Shown one piece after another: positions 34,409-45,523 of a DNA stretch of 64,000 bases. The position numbers were made by a program, and so were the translations under genes. The stretch lies in NCBI RefSeq assembly GCF_009017415.1, contig NC_092407.1:4030001-4094000 (forward strand). The letters run 5' to 3'. Under the pieces are notes generated by a model that was given only the letters and a program-made list of their open reading frames with translations, was not told where the DNA came from and made no database searches. This DNA is from Aspergillus flavus. Taxonomy: Eukaryota > Ascomycota > Eurotiomycetes > Eurotiales > Aspergillaceae. Position 1 is the stretch's first letter. Every line of letters begins with the position of its first letter.

Positions 34409-35472
34409 ATGGGTCAATTTGGCCAAGTAGTGTGGAGGGGTTTCCCATGCGCTCTGACAATTGGTTCTCTCATCTGCCTTGTCATAGTTGGCCTCGGTTG
34501 CACTCGAGCTCACAAGGCAGAGAATCTCTACTTTTTGCGTGTAAGTCAATTATGCCTCACAACCAGGACTCAGCCTCATCCTAGTATCATAAACAGGTTG
34601 AATTGCAAAATCTGACGGTAACCTCCCACTCCGTGATCGATACCACTCTTGAACATTTTAATATTACCCATTTGGACAAGTTCATCCAAGCCCTCGACGA
34701 GGTCAACAACACAACCGGGTTAAATGATTTCTACTCGATCGGGCTCTGGAGCTACTGCACCGGCAATATAACAGACAATGGGACTTACAAAACCACCTAC
34801 TGCTCCAAACCGCGGGGCGGATTCTGGTTTGACCCAATCGACACCTGGGGCCTAAATGGCACCAACACCAATGATTTTCTTCCTGGCAAACTCAAGAAAT
34901 CGCTAAACATGTATCGCAATGTGTCGCTGTGGATGGCCATCATCTATCTAATTGCAGTGATAGCCACCGTCTTGGAGATCATGACCGGCCTCATGGCCGT
35001 TGGAGGCAATCGCCTGGTCAGCTGCTTCGCATGGCTCCTCGCCGGGGTCTCACTCCTCTTCACCACGGCCATGTCTATCACTTCCACTACCATCTTCGCG
35101 ACCCTGGCCGCCACCGTCAAAACTGTGTTGAAACCACACGGGATCACCGGGCACATGGGTCGACATATATACGCCGCCGCATGGCTCGCGGTGGTGCTAT
35201 CGTTCCTGGCTAGTGCGCTCTGGTTGCTGGACTGTTGCTGCTGTTCCAGGCGTCGCACCACACCTCGGCCGATTGCGGCGGATCACCAGCAGTCATACGG
35301 CTATAGCTCCGTGCCATTAAACGGTGTGACTGCTCCGCGGCATACCCCCTATCCACCCGCCATGGTCTTTGCGTCGCCGCCCAACTTGCAGGGGTCATAT
35401 CAGCATCCCATGCATCAGACCCCGACTCACAGTACACCAGAGGATGCATGCGAGCCGTACAGACATGGCTGA
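34409..35472 (+). CDS. SUR7/PalI-family four-helix membrane protein
   Basis: Two exons (34409-34540 and 34597-35472; donor GTAAGT, acceptor CAG) encode about 335 residues. A first membrane helix (ALTIGSLICLVIVGLGC) precedes an extracellular loop carrying GLWSYC and a second Cys (TYCSKPRGGFWFDP), the claudin-like signature of the SUR7/Fmp45 group. Three more helices follow (IIYLIAVIATVLEI, WLLAGVSLLFTTAMS, AAWLAVVLSFLASALWLL). The C-terminal tail is cytoplasmic, rich in Pro/Ser/His and starts with a Cys cluster (DCCCCS) that may be palmitoylated. Several NxT/S sites lie in the loop. Family members act in eisosomes, cell-wall sensing or pH signalling at the plasma membrane. The exact subgroup is unclear. 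Confidence 0.82.
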
Positions 35473-37501
35473 GCTTATACAAACTCTGAGAGTCAGAGGG
35501 TCGATGGCGATGCATCTCACGCAAGTTGCTGTCTCTTGGAGGCGATTGGGATCCAGAGGTTCGATAATGAGAAAGTCCGTCAAATGCGTTGGTTGCTTTT
35601 ATAGGTGGTGGGTTCGGGGGTTTCATTTGCCCTACGCCCATGCCTGAAGACCATGCAACCGCGTACGCCCGGGAAGGAAGAGAGGCTGAGGAAAGAAGAC
35701 AAGGAGGAAGATGGAAAAGAATGGAGGGAAAGAGGGGGGGTTTATACCTCCGCGCTTCGCCGCTCCTCCCGGATTCGGAAGGAACTCGGTCACGCCCAAC
35801 TGCCCTCAGGGGACGCAGCGCTTTTTCTTTCCGGGAAAGAGAGGCTCCGTCTTCCTCACGCTTCCTCCAAGTGTCAAGACAATCTACAAAATTTATATTA
35901 GTATTATTACAGGAAATATCTAGCTCAATTGCACTATGTCGAGGTTAGAGATTTGACAACTGGAAATTAGTCTGACCAGCAAAGCCAACTGAGTCAACCA
36001 GACTCGGCTACAGATGATATAAACCACATAAGAATCTGGTGGTCTATTTACTACACATACTTCCCTGCATCTGATTCCATGTTCCAATGGCCCTTTGAGG
36101 TCGCGCTTCCCCTACTGTCCCAGACTTCTGCAAAAATTTGCCAAAATTGACAGGGGTCTGGCTCATGACGGGTAGAAGATGCCTTTCGATGGACTTCAGC
36201 TGCATATATTGTAGGCTATGTGACACTTTCTGTGGTGCAGAGCATCCTCATGTAGGCATATCTGACCCATCCATCGATATTTAGTTCAAAAGCTAGCAGT
36301 GATCTCCTTAGCACCGCTGTGCAACAAATTCTCTCTGCGCCTATGTCATTCCTTACACTATCACCCACTCCAGTAGATGGATTGAAGGCTATCATTAGCT
36401 TTGATCGCATTTATATTCTTGACCAGGGAAGGTTGTTGCTATGGAGTAACCGACGGTTCTGTATGGCCAAAATTTCGTCTTCTAGCAGCTTTGTGATAAG
36501 AACGGGGATTGCGCGTGAGGATTTGTTTGGGTGTAGATAGAATACTGATACTTCTCTGGACATGGATTCTCTCCACTTTGTACACAGATCTACTATGAAA
36601 ATATAGAAAATAACACCGAAGATAAATGAACCATAGGGCAAAACGCAGCAAACATGAATTGGAAAATACCAGTACGTCAGAAGGAATTCATCTCAATAAA
36701 TATAAGCCACCTGCATCCCCAAATTTGTTTCTCTACGCCCTCATTCAATTCCTTGAAGCGTTCAGGTTGCTAAATGATTGAAGGGCGTGATAGTAGTCTA
36801 GATTTTATACACTATCTTTTCGCACTCTAATATGCTTGTTCATGCGCTGGTAATACTAAAATCCTTCACAATCCAAATACCCAAGCCCCAAGTCCATTTT
36901 ACATTCATCAAATCTCAGGTGGCAAAACACAACGACTGCTTCCCATGATCGGCATAATTGTATGCTGGACAGTAAATTTGCTCGCTGCCCAATGGCACCA
37001 CCTTCCTATAGTAAAGCAAATGATTTATTGGCAGTTGGGAAGATATCTACAAGAGTAGGGTTTGACAAACCCATGATGATGATGTCAAGTGCCACCAGAT
37101 AAAAATAATTTTACAGTTCACGGGAGGGAGTTTAGTACCTTTAGTGTTCCCTCCCCGTTCCACCCTCAACGTTGGAACGTCCGAGCGACGAGTCCAGACC
37201 GTTGAGGCCAAGTCAAGAAATCATGTTTTCGGTTCTTTCTGGTCTTCTGATAAGCCAGCGATCGGATCGCTGGTGAGTTGTACTTGCAGCTCTGGGAACA
37301 GGGTTCAGGAACTGCCGTCCTTCCTTATCCTTTATATTTCCCTCCTCTTTTCTTTTTCTCTTCCCTTCACTTCCCCTCCAGCTTTCTCTTCTCTTTCTCG
37401 TTCTTGTTTTGCCACCCAACCCCTCCATCTCCTCCCTTCTTCCTTCATCCCATCTCACTTCTCTCCTCCCATATCATCCTCTGGCGAATCCCCCGGCCAG
37501 A
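35473..37501. other. 2 kb upstream region, no supported gene
   Basis: Open frames on both strands reach 161 codons but lack domains. The stretch 37320-37460 is strongly pyrimidine-rich (CT), as in many fungal housekeeping promoters, and leads into the next gene. A short ATG/GAT trinucleotide run lies near 37073-37083. Confidence 0.5.
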
Positions 37502-40500
37502 ATGGTCCTGATCGACAAGCATACCTACACCTCGAGGGAGGAGGAGCGATTAAAGGAGGATCGCGATCGCATTCGTTACTGGAAAAAATGGGGTCCGTAC
37601 GTGGCCGAAAGGCAATGGGCAACAGGTAAGTTCTTCCTGGGCGTTTTCCCGCGCGTTCGTTGCGTGTTTCTCGCTTTGATTTCCGATGAGGGGCCGCGAA
37701 ACTAATGACCTCATTCTCGGGATCCCCGCAGTTCGAGAGGATTATTCGTAAGTTCTTTCCCAATGCCTCTGATCTTACATTCTATGTCTATTTGATGCCC
37801 ATTAAAAGCTATGAAATAAACTAATTGACATGGTTGGAAAGTGAAAATGGCGATGCGTGGAGCTGTAAGTTCTCTTTTGCCCGCCATTATCTTATCTGCC
37901 GCGTCCCGTTAACCCCAATTCGCGCCATAGACTTCTCTCATGAGCACGCTCGGTCGCGAACATATCGCTGGGGCGAAGATGGGATTGCCGGTGTCTCCGA
38001 TACTCATACTCTGCAGAATGTTGCATTTGCTTTCTGGAACGAAAAGGAGTATGTCCCCTGTATCGTAGATTCCGACCACTGGCTCATTTATACAATAGCG
38101 ATTTCCTGAAGGAACGTTTATTTGGCTTGTCAAACCCTCAAGGAAACCATGGAGAGAGTATTAAAGAAGCTCATTTCCACCTTGATAACACTCCGACGGT
38201 AAATACATCCAAAAGGGAAGATGTACATATTGCCCTTTCTGACCGCTTCATTCCAGCATTCCTACATGAAATACCTCTACAAGTACCCTCAGAAGAAGTT
38301 TCCCTACGAGGATCTCAGAGATGAGAATGCGCGCCGGTCGAGATTGGACCGCGAATACCAGATCCTAGATACCGGTGCTTTCGACGACAATCGGTACTGG
38401 GATATTTTCATTGAGACGGCCAAGGAGGACGATGACGAAGAGGAGCTCCTGTTTCGCGTTATTGCCTACAACCGAGGCCCTGAGCCGGCTCCCTTGCACA
38501 TCATTCCCCATGTGTGGTTCCGGAACACCTGGTCCTGGGGCTACGAAGATCAATCTCATAAGCCTTCCATCGAAAAGGTCGCCCCCCTGACAGCCAAATC
38601 CTACCACAAAAAATTAGGTGAAAGATATGTACGGTTCTCCCCCTCCCCAGCAGCGGGAAGCAACCAGGAGGATGTCCTGCCAAAGATGCTATTCACGGAA
38701 AACGAGACGAACAACGAGCTGCTTTGGAAGTCTGAGAACGATCAGCCGTACGTGAAGGATGCATTCCATCGCTACATCGTCAACAACGAAAGAGACGCGA
38801 TCAACCCTGAGAACAAGGGTACCAAGTTTGCTGCCTGGTACGCCTTCAATGAGGGTGAGGGAATTCCCCCAGGCGAGTGTGCTGTTGTCCGTTTCAGGCT
38901 GTCCCGAAAGAACCAGACCTTCGTTGACGAAGAGGAGCTGGATGACACTATCGAACAGCGTATAGGGGAGGCCGATGACTTCTACTATCACATCAGCCCC
39001 CTACCTATGAGCGATGACCTACGAAACATTCAGAGACAGGCATTCGCGGGCATGATGTGGACGAAGCAGTACTACCATTTCGTCTGGGATCAATGGGCAA
39101 ACGGCGATCCTGCGATGATCCCGCCTCCCCCTGGTAGGAAGCATGTTCGAAACCAGCAGTGGAAACACTTATACATGGACGACATTCTTTCGATGCCCGA
39201 CTCCTGGGAGTATCCGTTTTTCGCTGCGTGGGATACTGCTTTTCACTGCATCCCTCTCGCGATGATTGACCCCGAGTTTGCCAAGAAGCAGCTGGATCTT
39301 CTCACTCGAGAATGGTATATGCACCCCAATGGACAGCTTGCTGCATATGAATGGAACTTTGGCGATGTAAACCCTCCCGTTCACGCATGGGCCACGTTCC
39401 GAGTCTTCAAGATTGAGCGGAAGATGTATGGTCGGCAGGACTTAGATTTTCTCGAACGGGTGTTCCAAAAGTTGCTCCTCAACTTCACGTGGTGGGTGAA
39501 CCGTAAAGACTCAGAGGGAAAGAATGTTTTCGAGGGAGGCTTCCTCGGCTTGGATAACATTGGGTTGTTCAATCGTTCCGAGCCTTTGCCCACCGGAGGC
39601 GTCTTGGAGCAAGCGGACAGTACTGGCTGGATGGCATTCTATTGTTTATGCATGCTCAACATGGCCTTGGAATTGGCTAAACACCGACGGATCTATGAAG
39701 ACAGTATGTTGCACCTAGACACGTAGAGCTTGAAAAGGTCGACTAACGGTTACAGTTGCGTCCAAGTTCTTCGAGCATTTCATCCTAATTAGTGATGCTA
39801 TGACCTTCAAATCGGGAGGCCAGGAGACCTCTCTGTGGAACGAGGAGGACGGGTAAGAATTACATTCGAAATTGAATAGGAATAAAATCTGATGTGACTT
39901 AGGTTTTACTACGATGCCATTTCTTACGGCGAGCCATGGACTCAACAGCTCCCCGTGAGGTCCCTCGTTGGCTTGATTCCGTTGTATGGAGTCCTCACGC
40001 TCGAGCCTGAATTGATCAACCAATTCCCTTCTTTCAAGCGCCGACTGGAGTGGTTCATTGAGAATAAACAAGATGTTGCCGAGCGTAACATTGCCAGCAT
40101 GAAACGTCGTGGCAAAGGCGAGCGTCTCCTTTTGGCACTGGTCAGCAAAGACCGCCTAGAAAAGATCTTAAAAAGGATGCTCGACGAAACCGAGTTTTTG
40201 TCTGAACATGGTATCCGATCCATGTCTAAATACCATGGCGAGCATCCTTATTCGATGACGGTCAATGGTCAGGAGTTCCGTGTTAATTATGTCCCTGGTG
40301 ACTCTGACAGTGCTCTCTTCGGGGGAAATAGCAACTGGCGCGGACCGGTCTGGCTGTGCGTCAATTTCTTGCTGGTCGAGTCGTTGCTGCGCTTCTACAT
40401 GTTCTACGGCGATAAATTCCAGGTTGAATGTCCTACAGGGTCCGGAGAATATATGCATCTCGGGCAGGTTGCCGAGGAAATCCAACATCGGTTACAGCAT

Positions 40501-41090
40501 TTGTTTGCCCGTAACGATGAAGGACGTCGAGCGGTACACGACAACTCGGACCTTCTCGACTTCGATGAGCACTGGAAAGATTACATGTGGTTCCACGAAT
40601 TCTTTGACGGTGATACCGGACGGGGCCTTGGAGCATCTCACCAATGCGGCTGGACTGGTTTGATTGCCAAGATCATCCATGACACTGGGTAAGTGAACCA
40701 ATCTAACATGCTTCGCTGTCAGCATAATCTAACTATATGTACAGAATCAATTGCCGCATTCCGCAAACCCCACGCTCCCCGTTTGCGGCGGCATCACACT
40801 ACTTTGATGATATCTTCAGCCGTTCCCGACCACGCGGCAGCCGTCGACCTAGCGTCCGTCGATCGTCTACAAGTCGCTCTATCGGGAACCGAAGCGACTT
40901 TGAATCGGCCTTTGGCGACACCACAGGTGCAGAAAGTGTAGTCGACGATGAAGAAAAGGACCGCGGTGTGGACGATCATGTGTCGCATTTTGTAGAGAGT
41001 CAGTTGGAGCGGGTGAGAAGCCGGTTGTCAATGGGTGCATATGAGGATGAGTTTGAGACGCAAGCGGATCGGAAGCCGAATGGACATTGA
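37502..41090 (+). CDS. GH63-like glycosidase family protein (yeast YMR196W type)
   Basis: Nine exons join in frame: 37502-37625, 37732-37747, 37842-37864, 37931-38048, 38099-38198, 38257-39703, 39756-39852, 39903-40688 and 40745-41090. The product is about 1018 residues. It has the (alpha/alpha)6 glucosidase features of the GH63-like group: [51 protein letters not shown] and [14 protein letters not shown]. It lacks a signal peptide or membrane anchor, unlike ER glucosidase I, so it probably acts in the cytosol. The yeast relative YMR196W has no well-defined role. Two microexons (16 and 23 nt) near the start are notable. The C-terminal 100 residues are Arg/Ser-rich and probably disordered. Confidence 0.88.
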
Positions 41091-42248
41091 TTTGGTATCA
41101 AGACAGGATATGAGGAAGATATGCGCTGAGAGATTGTTGACATGTAATTACATACATGTGTTAATAAGTAGTAGAACCATATAGTTATAGAACCCTGCAT
41201 TGACTTGTGTTTGGCAGTAAGTACATTGACAGCCATATGTAGATATTTATTCGTCATCCTATACCTTCTCTCTTTTTGTTTGAACTAGTTTAGTACCTGT
41301 AAGTACACCACGACATCGTAAAAGATGATACCAGGGAAGAAATATATATAAACGGATACATGCCAAGTAACCAGCGAAGAAATATAACCTAGCACCCCGA
41401 TGATAAAGAAAATAAAAGTTGAGATTATAAAAAGAAACTCAACGAAACAACTCCCTCACATACATGAATCATATGTTCCTCCACTATATAACCCACACAC
41501 AAACTCCACCACCTAGCTTCCCTACTACAAACCAAATCTCAGCAAGCAGAGAGAGAAGGAAAAAAGAAAGCCAGATACAAAAATCCTATCTGAAGATCAT
41601 CTCTTGATTAAGAATACAAATAAGTCCCTTCCTAAGTTCTCTCATTGTTTGTATGAGTATCAGTATCTGTCTCTATGCCCGGGCAATTCGGCGATATATG
41701 TAGAAGATATTCCCTTATGAGTGATTTTCTAAGATGGTATCGGGTTCTAGCGAGGAGGTGTGGTTGTAGTGAAGTCTCATTTGGATTATGTCTGATTGAA
41801 TAGTCCCCGTAGAGGATGTAGTGTGTAGTTCGAAAGTGTGTTTACGGTTATTTTATGGTTGTTTTACGTATATTCAGTGTGGGATGTATTGATTTGTGAG
41901 ATGATGGCTTATTTTGGATTGAAGGGGCTTCATATAGACTTTATAGGGTTAATTAACTCGCTTTTGGGGGAATGCGGAAGGTGATTACAGAGGCCCTTAT
42001 TTCGCTACTGTATACTGTACATATGCCACAGGAAGCCGATCAATAGGATATGTGCATGTCATGTCATGTTATGGGCAAACTGCTACTTTCGATACATTGG
42101 CCAAGGATGAAGGGAATAACTCAATTCTGTCTATCACTCAGATCGAGTCATGTGAAATGCCTCAGGTCCAAAAAGAAAAGGAAACAATAATCACTACTGG
42201 TCATGGTAGTAGTACGGTACATGGGTCGGAATCAGAGGTATATCTAAT
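41091..42248. other. Convergent spacer, no supported gene
   Basis: This is 1.16 kb between convergent genes. An AT-rich, A-rich stretch with many short open frames is present. No coding or RNA gene signal was recognised. Confidence 0.5.
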
Positions 42249-43269
42249 TTACAGGGCATCGGTGAGGGCCTTGTTCAGCTTGGCGATCTTGGAGGAAACG
42301 CTGAGGTCGATGGTGCGGTCACCGATCTCAACAACAAGTCCACCGACGAGGTCAGGGTTGACCTGGTTCCGTTAGCATTGAAAGCAACCTTCCATAATGG
42401 GAGGACGAGAGCTAAGTACCTTGGTGACAACCTTGAGCTTCTTGCCCTGGCTGAAGTGGGACTGGGAGACGGCCTTCTCAAGACGGTTGAGGGTCTTCTT
42501 GTCAAGCTCCTAGGATTTTCGTCAGTATGGGCTCAAGCCAATATCCTTCTGCACAGACGCAAGCAGAAAATGCAGATGATGGAGGGTTATATACCTGAGC
42601 GCTGGTGATGTTCAGGTCGATCTCACCACGGTGAGCACCCATCAGAGTCGCAAACTTCTCACAGACACCCTCCAACAGACCCAGGCGGTTGTTCTCAGCG
42701 AGGGTCTCAAGGAAGTTCTTGACAATGTCACCCTTGTCACCGGTGAGCTTCTGGAGCTCCTGGACGATCTGGGACTTGTCGGAGGCAGTCAGGGTGGGAG
42801 CGGAGATGAGACCGGTCAACTTGCGGTCGGCCTTGAGGACCTCGCCGAGAGCGGAGAGGGCCTTGGAGGTCTGCTCAAGGTTGGCGGACTTGGCGGAGGC
42901 AGTGAACTGTTTGTTGTTATTTGGTTAGTGACGGGTGTTCCAGCTTAGAACGTGGTGCTTGGGGGGTTCGGGGCTTCGGATTGAGGTGCAGTCTTCATGG
43001 CTCGGACGCGGTTTTGAGGGGATTTTCAACGCCTCGGGTCAATGGAAACCACAACAGAACCCGATCCCACCCAACCCATCCACCTCGATCGGTAAGGCAC
43101 ATACCAGAGCAGTAGCATAGGTTCCGTCAACACCGTACAGAGACACAGGAGGCTTGACCTCCTGGGCCGGGGTAGCGTAGGTCCTCAGGCCGTTGACAGC
43201 GGCAGTGCGAGGAACGGAGAACTGCTGGGTGGCACGCAGGCCGGCGCGGGCGAACCGAGTGGGCATCAT
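42249..43269 (-). CDS. ATP5: ATP synthase subunit 5 / OSCP (mitochondrial F1Fo)
   Basis: Four exons (43269-43105, 42906-42595, 42509-42420, 42362-42249) join in frame to 226 residues. The start MMPTRFARAGLRATQQF is an Arg-rich mitochondrial presequence, with cleavage probable near RTYATPA. The body is the OSCP/delta fold: YGVDGTYATALFTAS, FLETLAENNRLGLLEGV, and the C-terminal signature VNPDLVGGLVVEIGDRTIDLS. It links the F1 head to the peripheral stalk of ATP synthase. The length and ending match fungal Atp5. The strongly optimised codons (CTC, GTC, AAG) suggest high expression. Confidence 0.95.
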
Positions 43270-43682
43270 TGTGACAGATATCTAAGAAAACCTCGAGGGA
43301 GTGGAGGAGGGAGGGTAGTGGATGCGAGACGGTGCGAACGTCGGTCGGAGAGGGGAGCAAATGGCCGGTGGTCGTGCTGAGATGGAGTTGAGTTGATGTT
43401 CCGTCCAACAATTCTCGCCGGTCACGTGATTATCCGCACACGCCGGGTTTTTCGGCTACCCTACAAAACACTTTTGACTATGGATAAGATCCTCATTCCG
43501 GACACTCTCAACACAACGCCGCTCATTGTGATTCTGGGAACCATCTCTTAATTAAAACAATGACAAAATGCTAAAACCCCCATCCAAACGCCGTCATTCA
43601 GTGCATTGGTTGATTGGAAACCGACCATCACCGCCATGCCCAATCTAGACCCTCAATTTGCCAAGTCAACCGAACAACTCCG

Positions 43683-44731
43683 TTAATCGCTCCGCAACAT
43701 GCTTTCAACCAGATCCCCCAGCGGACCCCAGAAGTCTTTGCCGCTCGCCAGCCGATGCTCGTCGATAAACAGCACGTAGTGTTTGAAGCTTGTATTCAGA
43801 TGCGGTTCGAGTCCCAGATGCACGATGACAGGGTAATGGTGGCAGTAGATGTGTGCGTATACCCGGTATAACCGCTTGAAGATCTGACGGATGAGGCTGG
43901 TAAAGGCTTTGGGGAACGGAACACCTGGTTTGCATTAGCGAAGTCACTCAGAGACTATGGCTATGGACATACCCAGTCGGCTGGGAAACATTTGTTCATT
44001 ATCAATATTACTCTGAACCCAGCTCATCAGGTGTTCGATGTACTCCGGAGCAGACATCTTCGTTGGCCGCTTAAAGTGTTCTGAGTCTTGCCAAAGGTAC
44101 TCAAATCTGTCTCTCGTGTCAGCCGTAATCCGGACAATTCCCAGGAAGGTTACGCACTCGTCTGTGGCTTTCATCTCCGGGCATGACTGAGGCGAACAAA
44201 ACTCTGTAATAGAACCATAGAGAAGATTGATCTGATTGTAGAAATCCACCACTGTCGAAGGTGGTGTATTAGCGGCGCACGACAACCACCCAATCGCACT
44301 GGCGACGAGTTCGAGGGCTCACCATTAACTGCTAGCCACTCATTCAAGTCCTCTCCTTCAGGAAGCATCACAGCCTTTCTGAGACTCCCACTCCCCAATG
44401 TCGCCTCTGCGAACTGTCTCAACTGGTAACTGCTCGTGCCTTTGGCCGCCGATCGTGGCTTAAACGGCGCTCGTGTGCGCGCATTGCTGGGAGGGGTTAG
44501 TACACATGTTTCGTCTTTGAGTGCGCGCACAATCGGCGACAGGTAAGAAGGAGGTTCTTTGAGGGGGACATTTTTGTGATGAACCGAAGGACTCAGTGGG
44601 CGGGGCAATGGGTGAGATGATGTTGAAGACGATGGCGGGGCAAAGGGAGTAGTAGTGGTGGTGGTGGTGGTGGTAGAAGAAACAACAACAGGGGTAATGG
44701 GAACCGACATGGTGGTGATGAATGAAGCCAT
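43683..44731 (-). CDS. MOB1: Mob1-family kinase activator
   Basis: Four exons (44731-44323, 44251-44158, 44106-43973, 43924-43683) join in frame to 292 residues. After a low-complexity N-terminal extension of about 95 residues (Thr run, Pro/Ser), the Mob core begins: [20 protein letters not shown], then [69 protein letters not shown] and [12 protein letters not shown]. The Zn-binding Cys/His positions are present (FC..QSCP and HIY..HY). Mob1 binds and activates NDR/LATS kinases (Dbf2 type) in mitotic exit and septation. Mob1 rather than Mob2 is supported by [19 protein letters not shown]. The start may instead be the second Met at about residue 8. Confidence 0.92.
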
Positions 44732-45523
44732 TCTTCCTTCTCCTCTCGGTCCTTCCTTTCTCTTTTTATCAATCCTCCAGATAACGCGCGCAAAAATGCC
44801 CCGCTATCCGACCTCCAAGCAATCGGATCTGTACTGATTTGCCTTTGTTGCGCTGGGCTGAAGTGTTGATGTGCGCGGCGTGGGTGATCGGGAATGCGCC
44901 TACATTCCAGAACCAGACAAGGTAGGTGTTAATCGTGGGTAAAGCGAGTGAGTGATGTAGGAGGGGAGAAATCTCACTTTTCACGGAAAATGCTATGGAA
45001 TTGCGATTAAATCAATCAGGTGACGGTGCGGCTGAGAGTTCTCCAGCTAAGGAAAATCAAGAAGCGGTCAATCGAATTGGAAGCTCTCCGATCAACACAA
45101 GCTCAATTCCGTCATCGATCAAGGTTCCTTTTTCTCCACGATTTCGCCAGAGCGGAACCTCTAAGCGCCTGTGTTCCATGGATGCCGAAGGCACCAGTCA
45201 TGGCCAATCCATGGGTTGCCCGGGTGACATCCACCGCTCCCTTCTCATGCAGCCACATTCAAGGGATGTATGGATGTATTTATTAGGAATGATTTAATGA
45301 ATCATTTATATGTATAATACGGGAAAAATAGACGAAAGAAGAAAAACACAACGACATAAATAATATTGCGCTTCGTTACGAATGTCTTGCCAATAACGTG
45401 CATACATTTATTTACCCCTCGCATGAGGAGGTTATCTATGAGAGTCATTAAGAAAGGTAAACCGTATTTCCTTCCATACAGATAGAGACGGCAGGGGCAT
45501 AACCGTGCTCACTGTAACATTAT
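44732..45523. other. Spacer, no supported gene
   Basis: This is 790 bp. A 100-codon ATG-started frame at 44995-45297 (+) is Ser-rich and lacks any motif, so I left it out as a gene. The right part is the 3' flank of the Rgp1 gene. Confidence 0.45.

Noticed and set aside
44640..44700. GGT/GTG repeat as a possible separate repeat element
   Set aside because: It is the coding sequence of the Thr run in the Mob1 N-terminus.
44995..45297. 100-codon ATG-started + strand frame
   Set aside because: Ser-rich with no motif, and an overlapping frame is also open; insufficient to call a gene.
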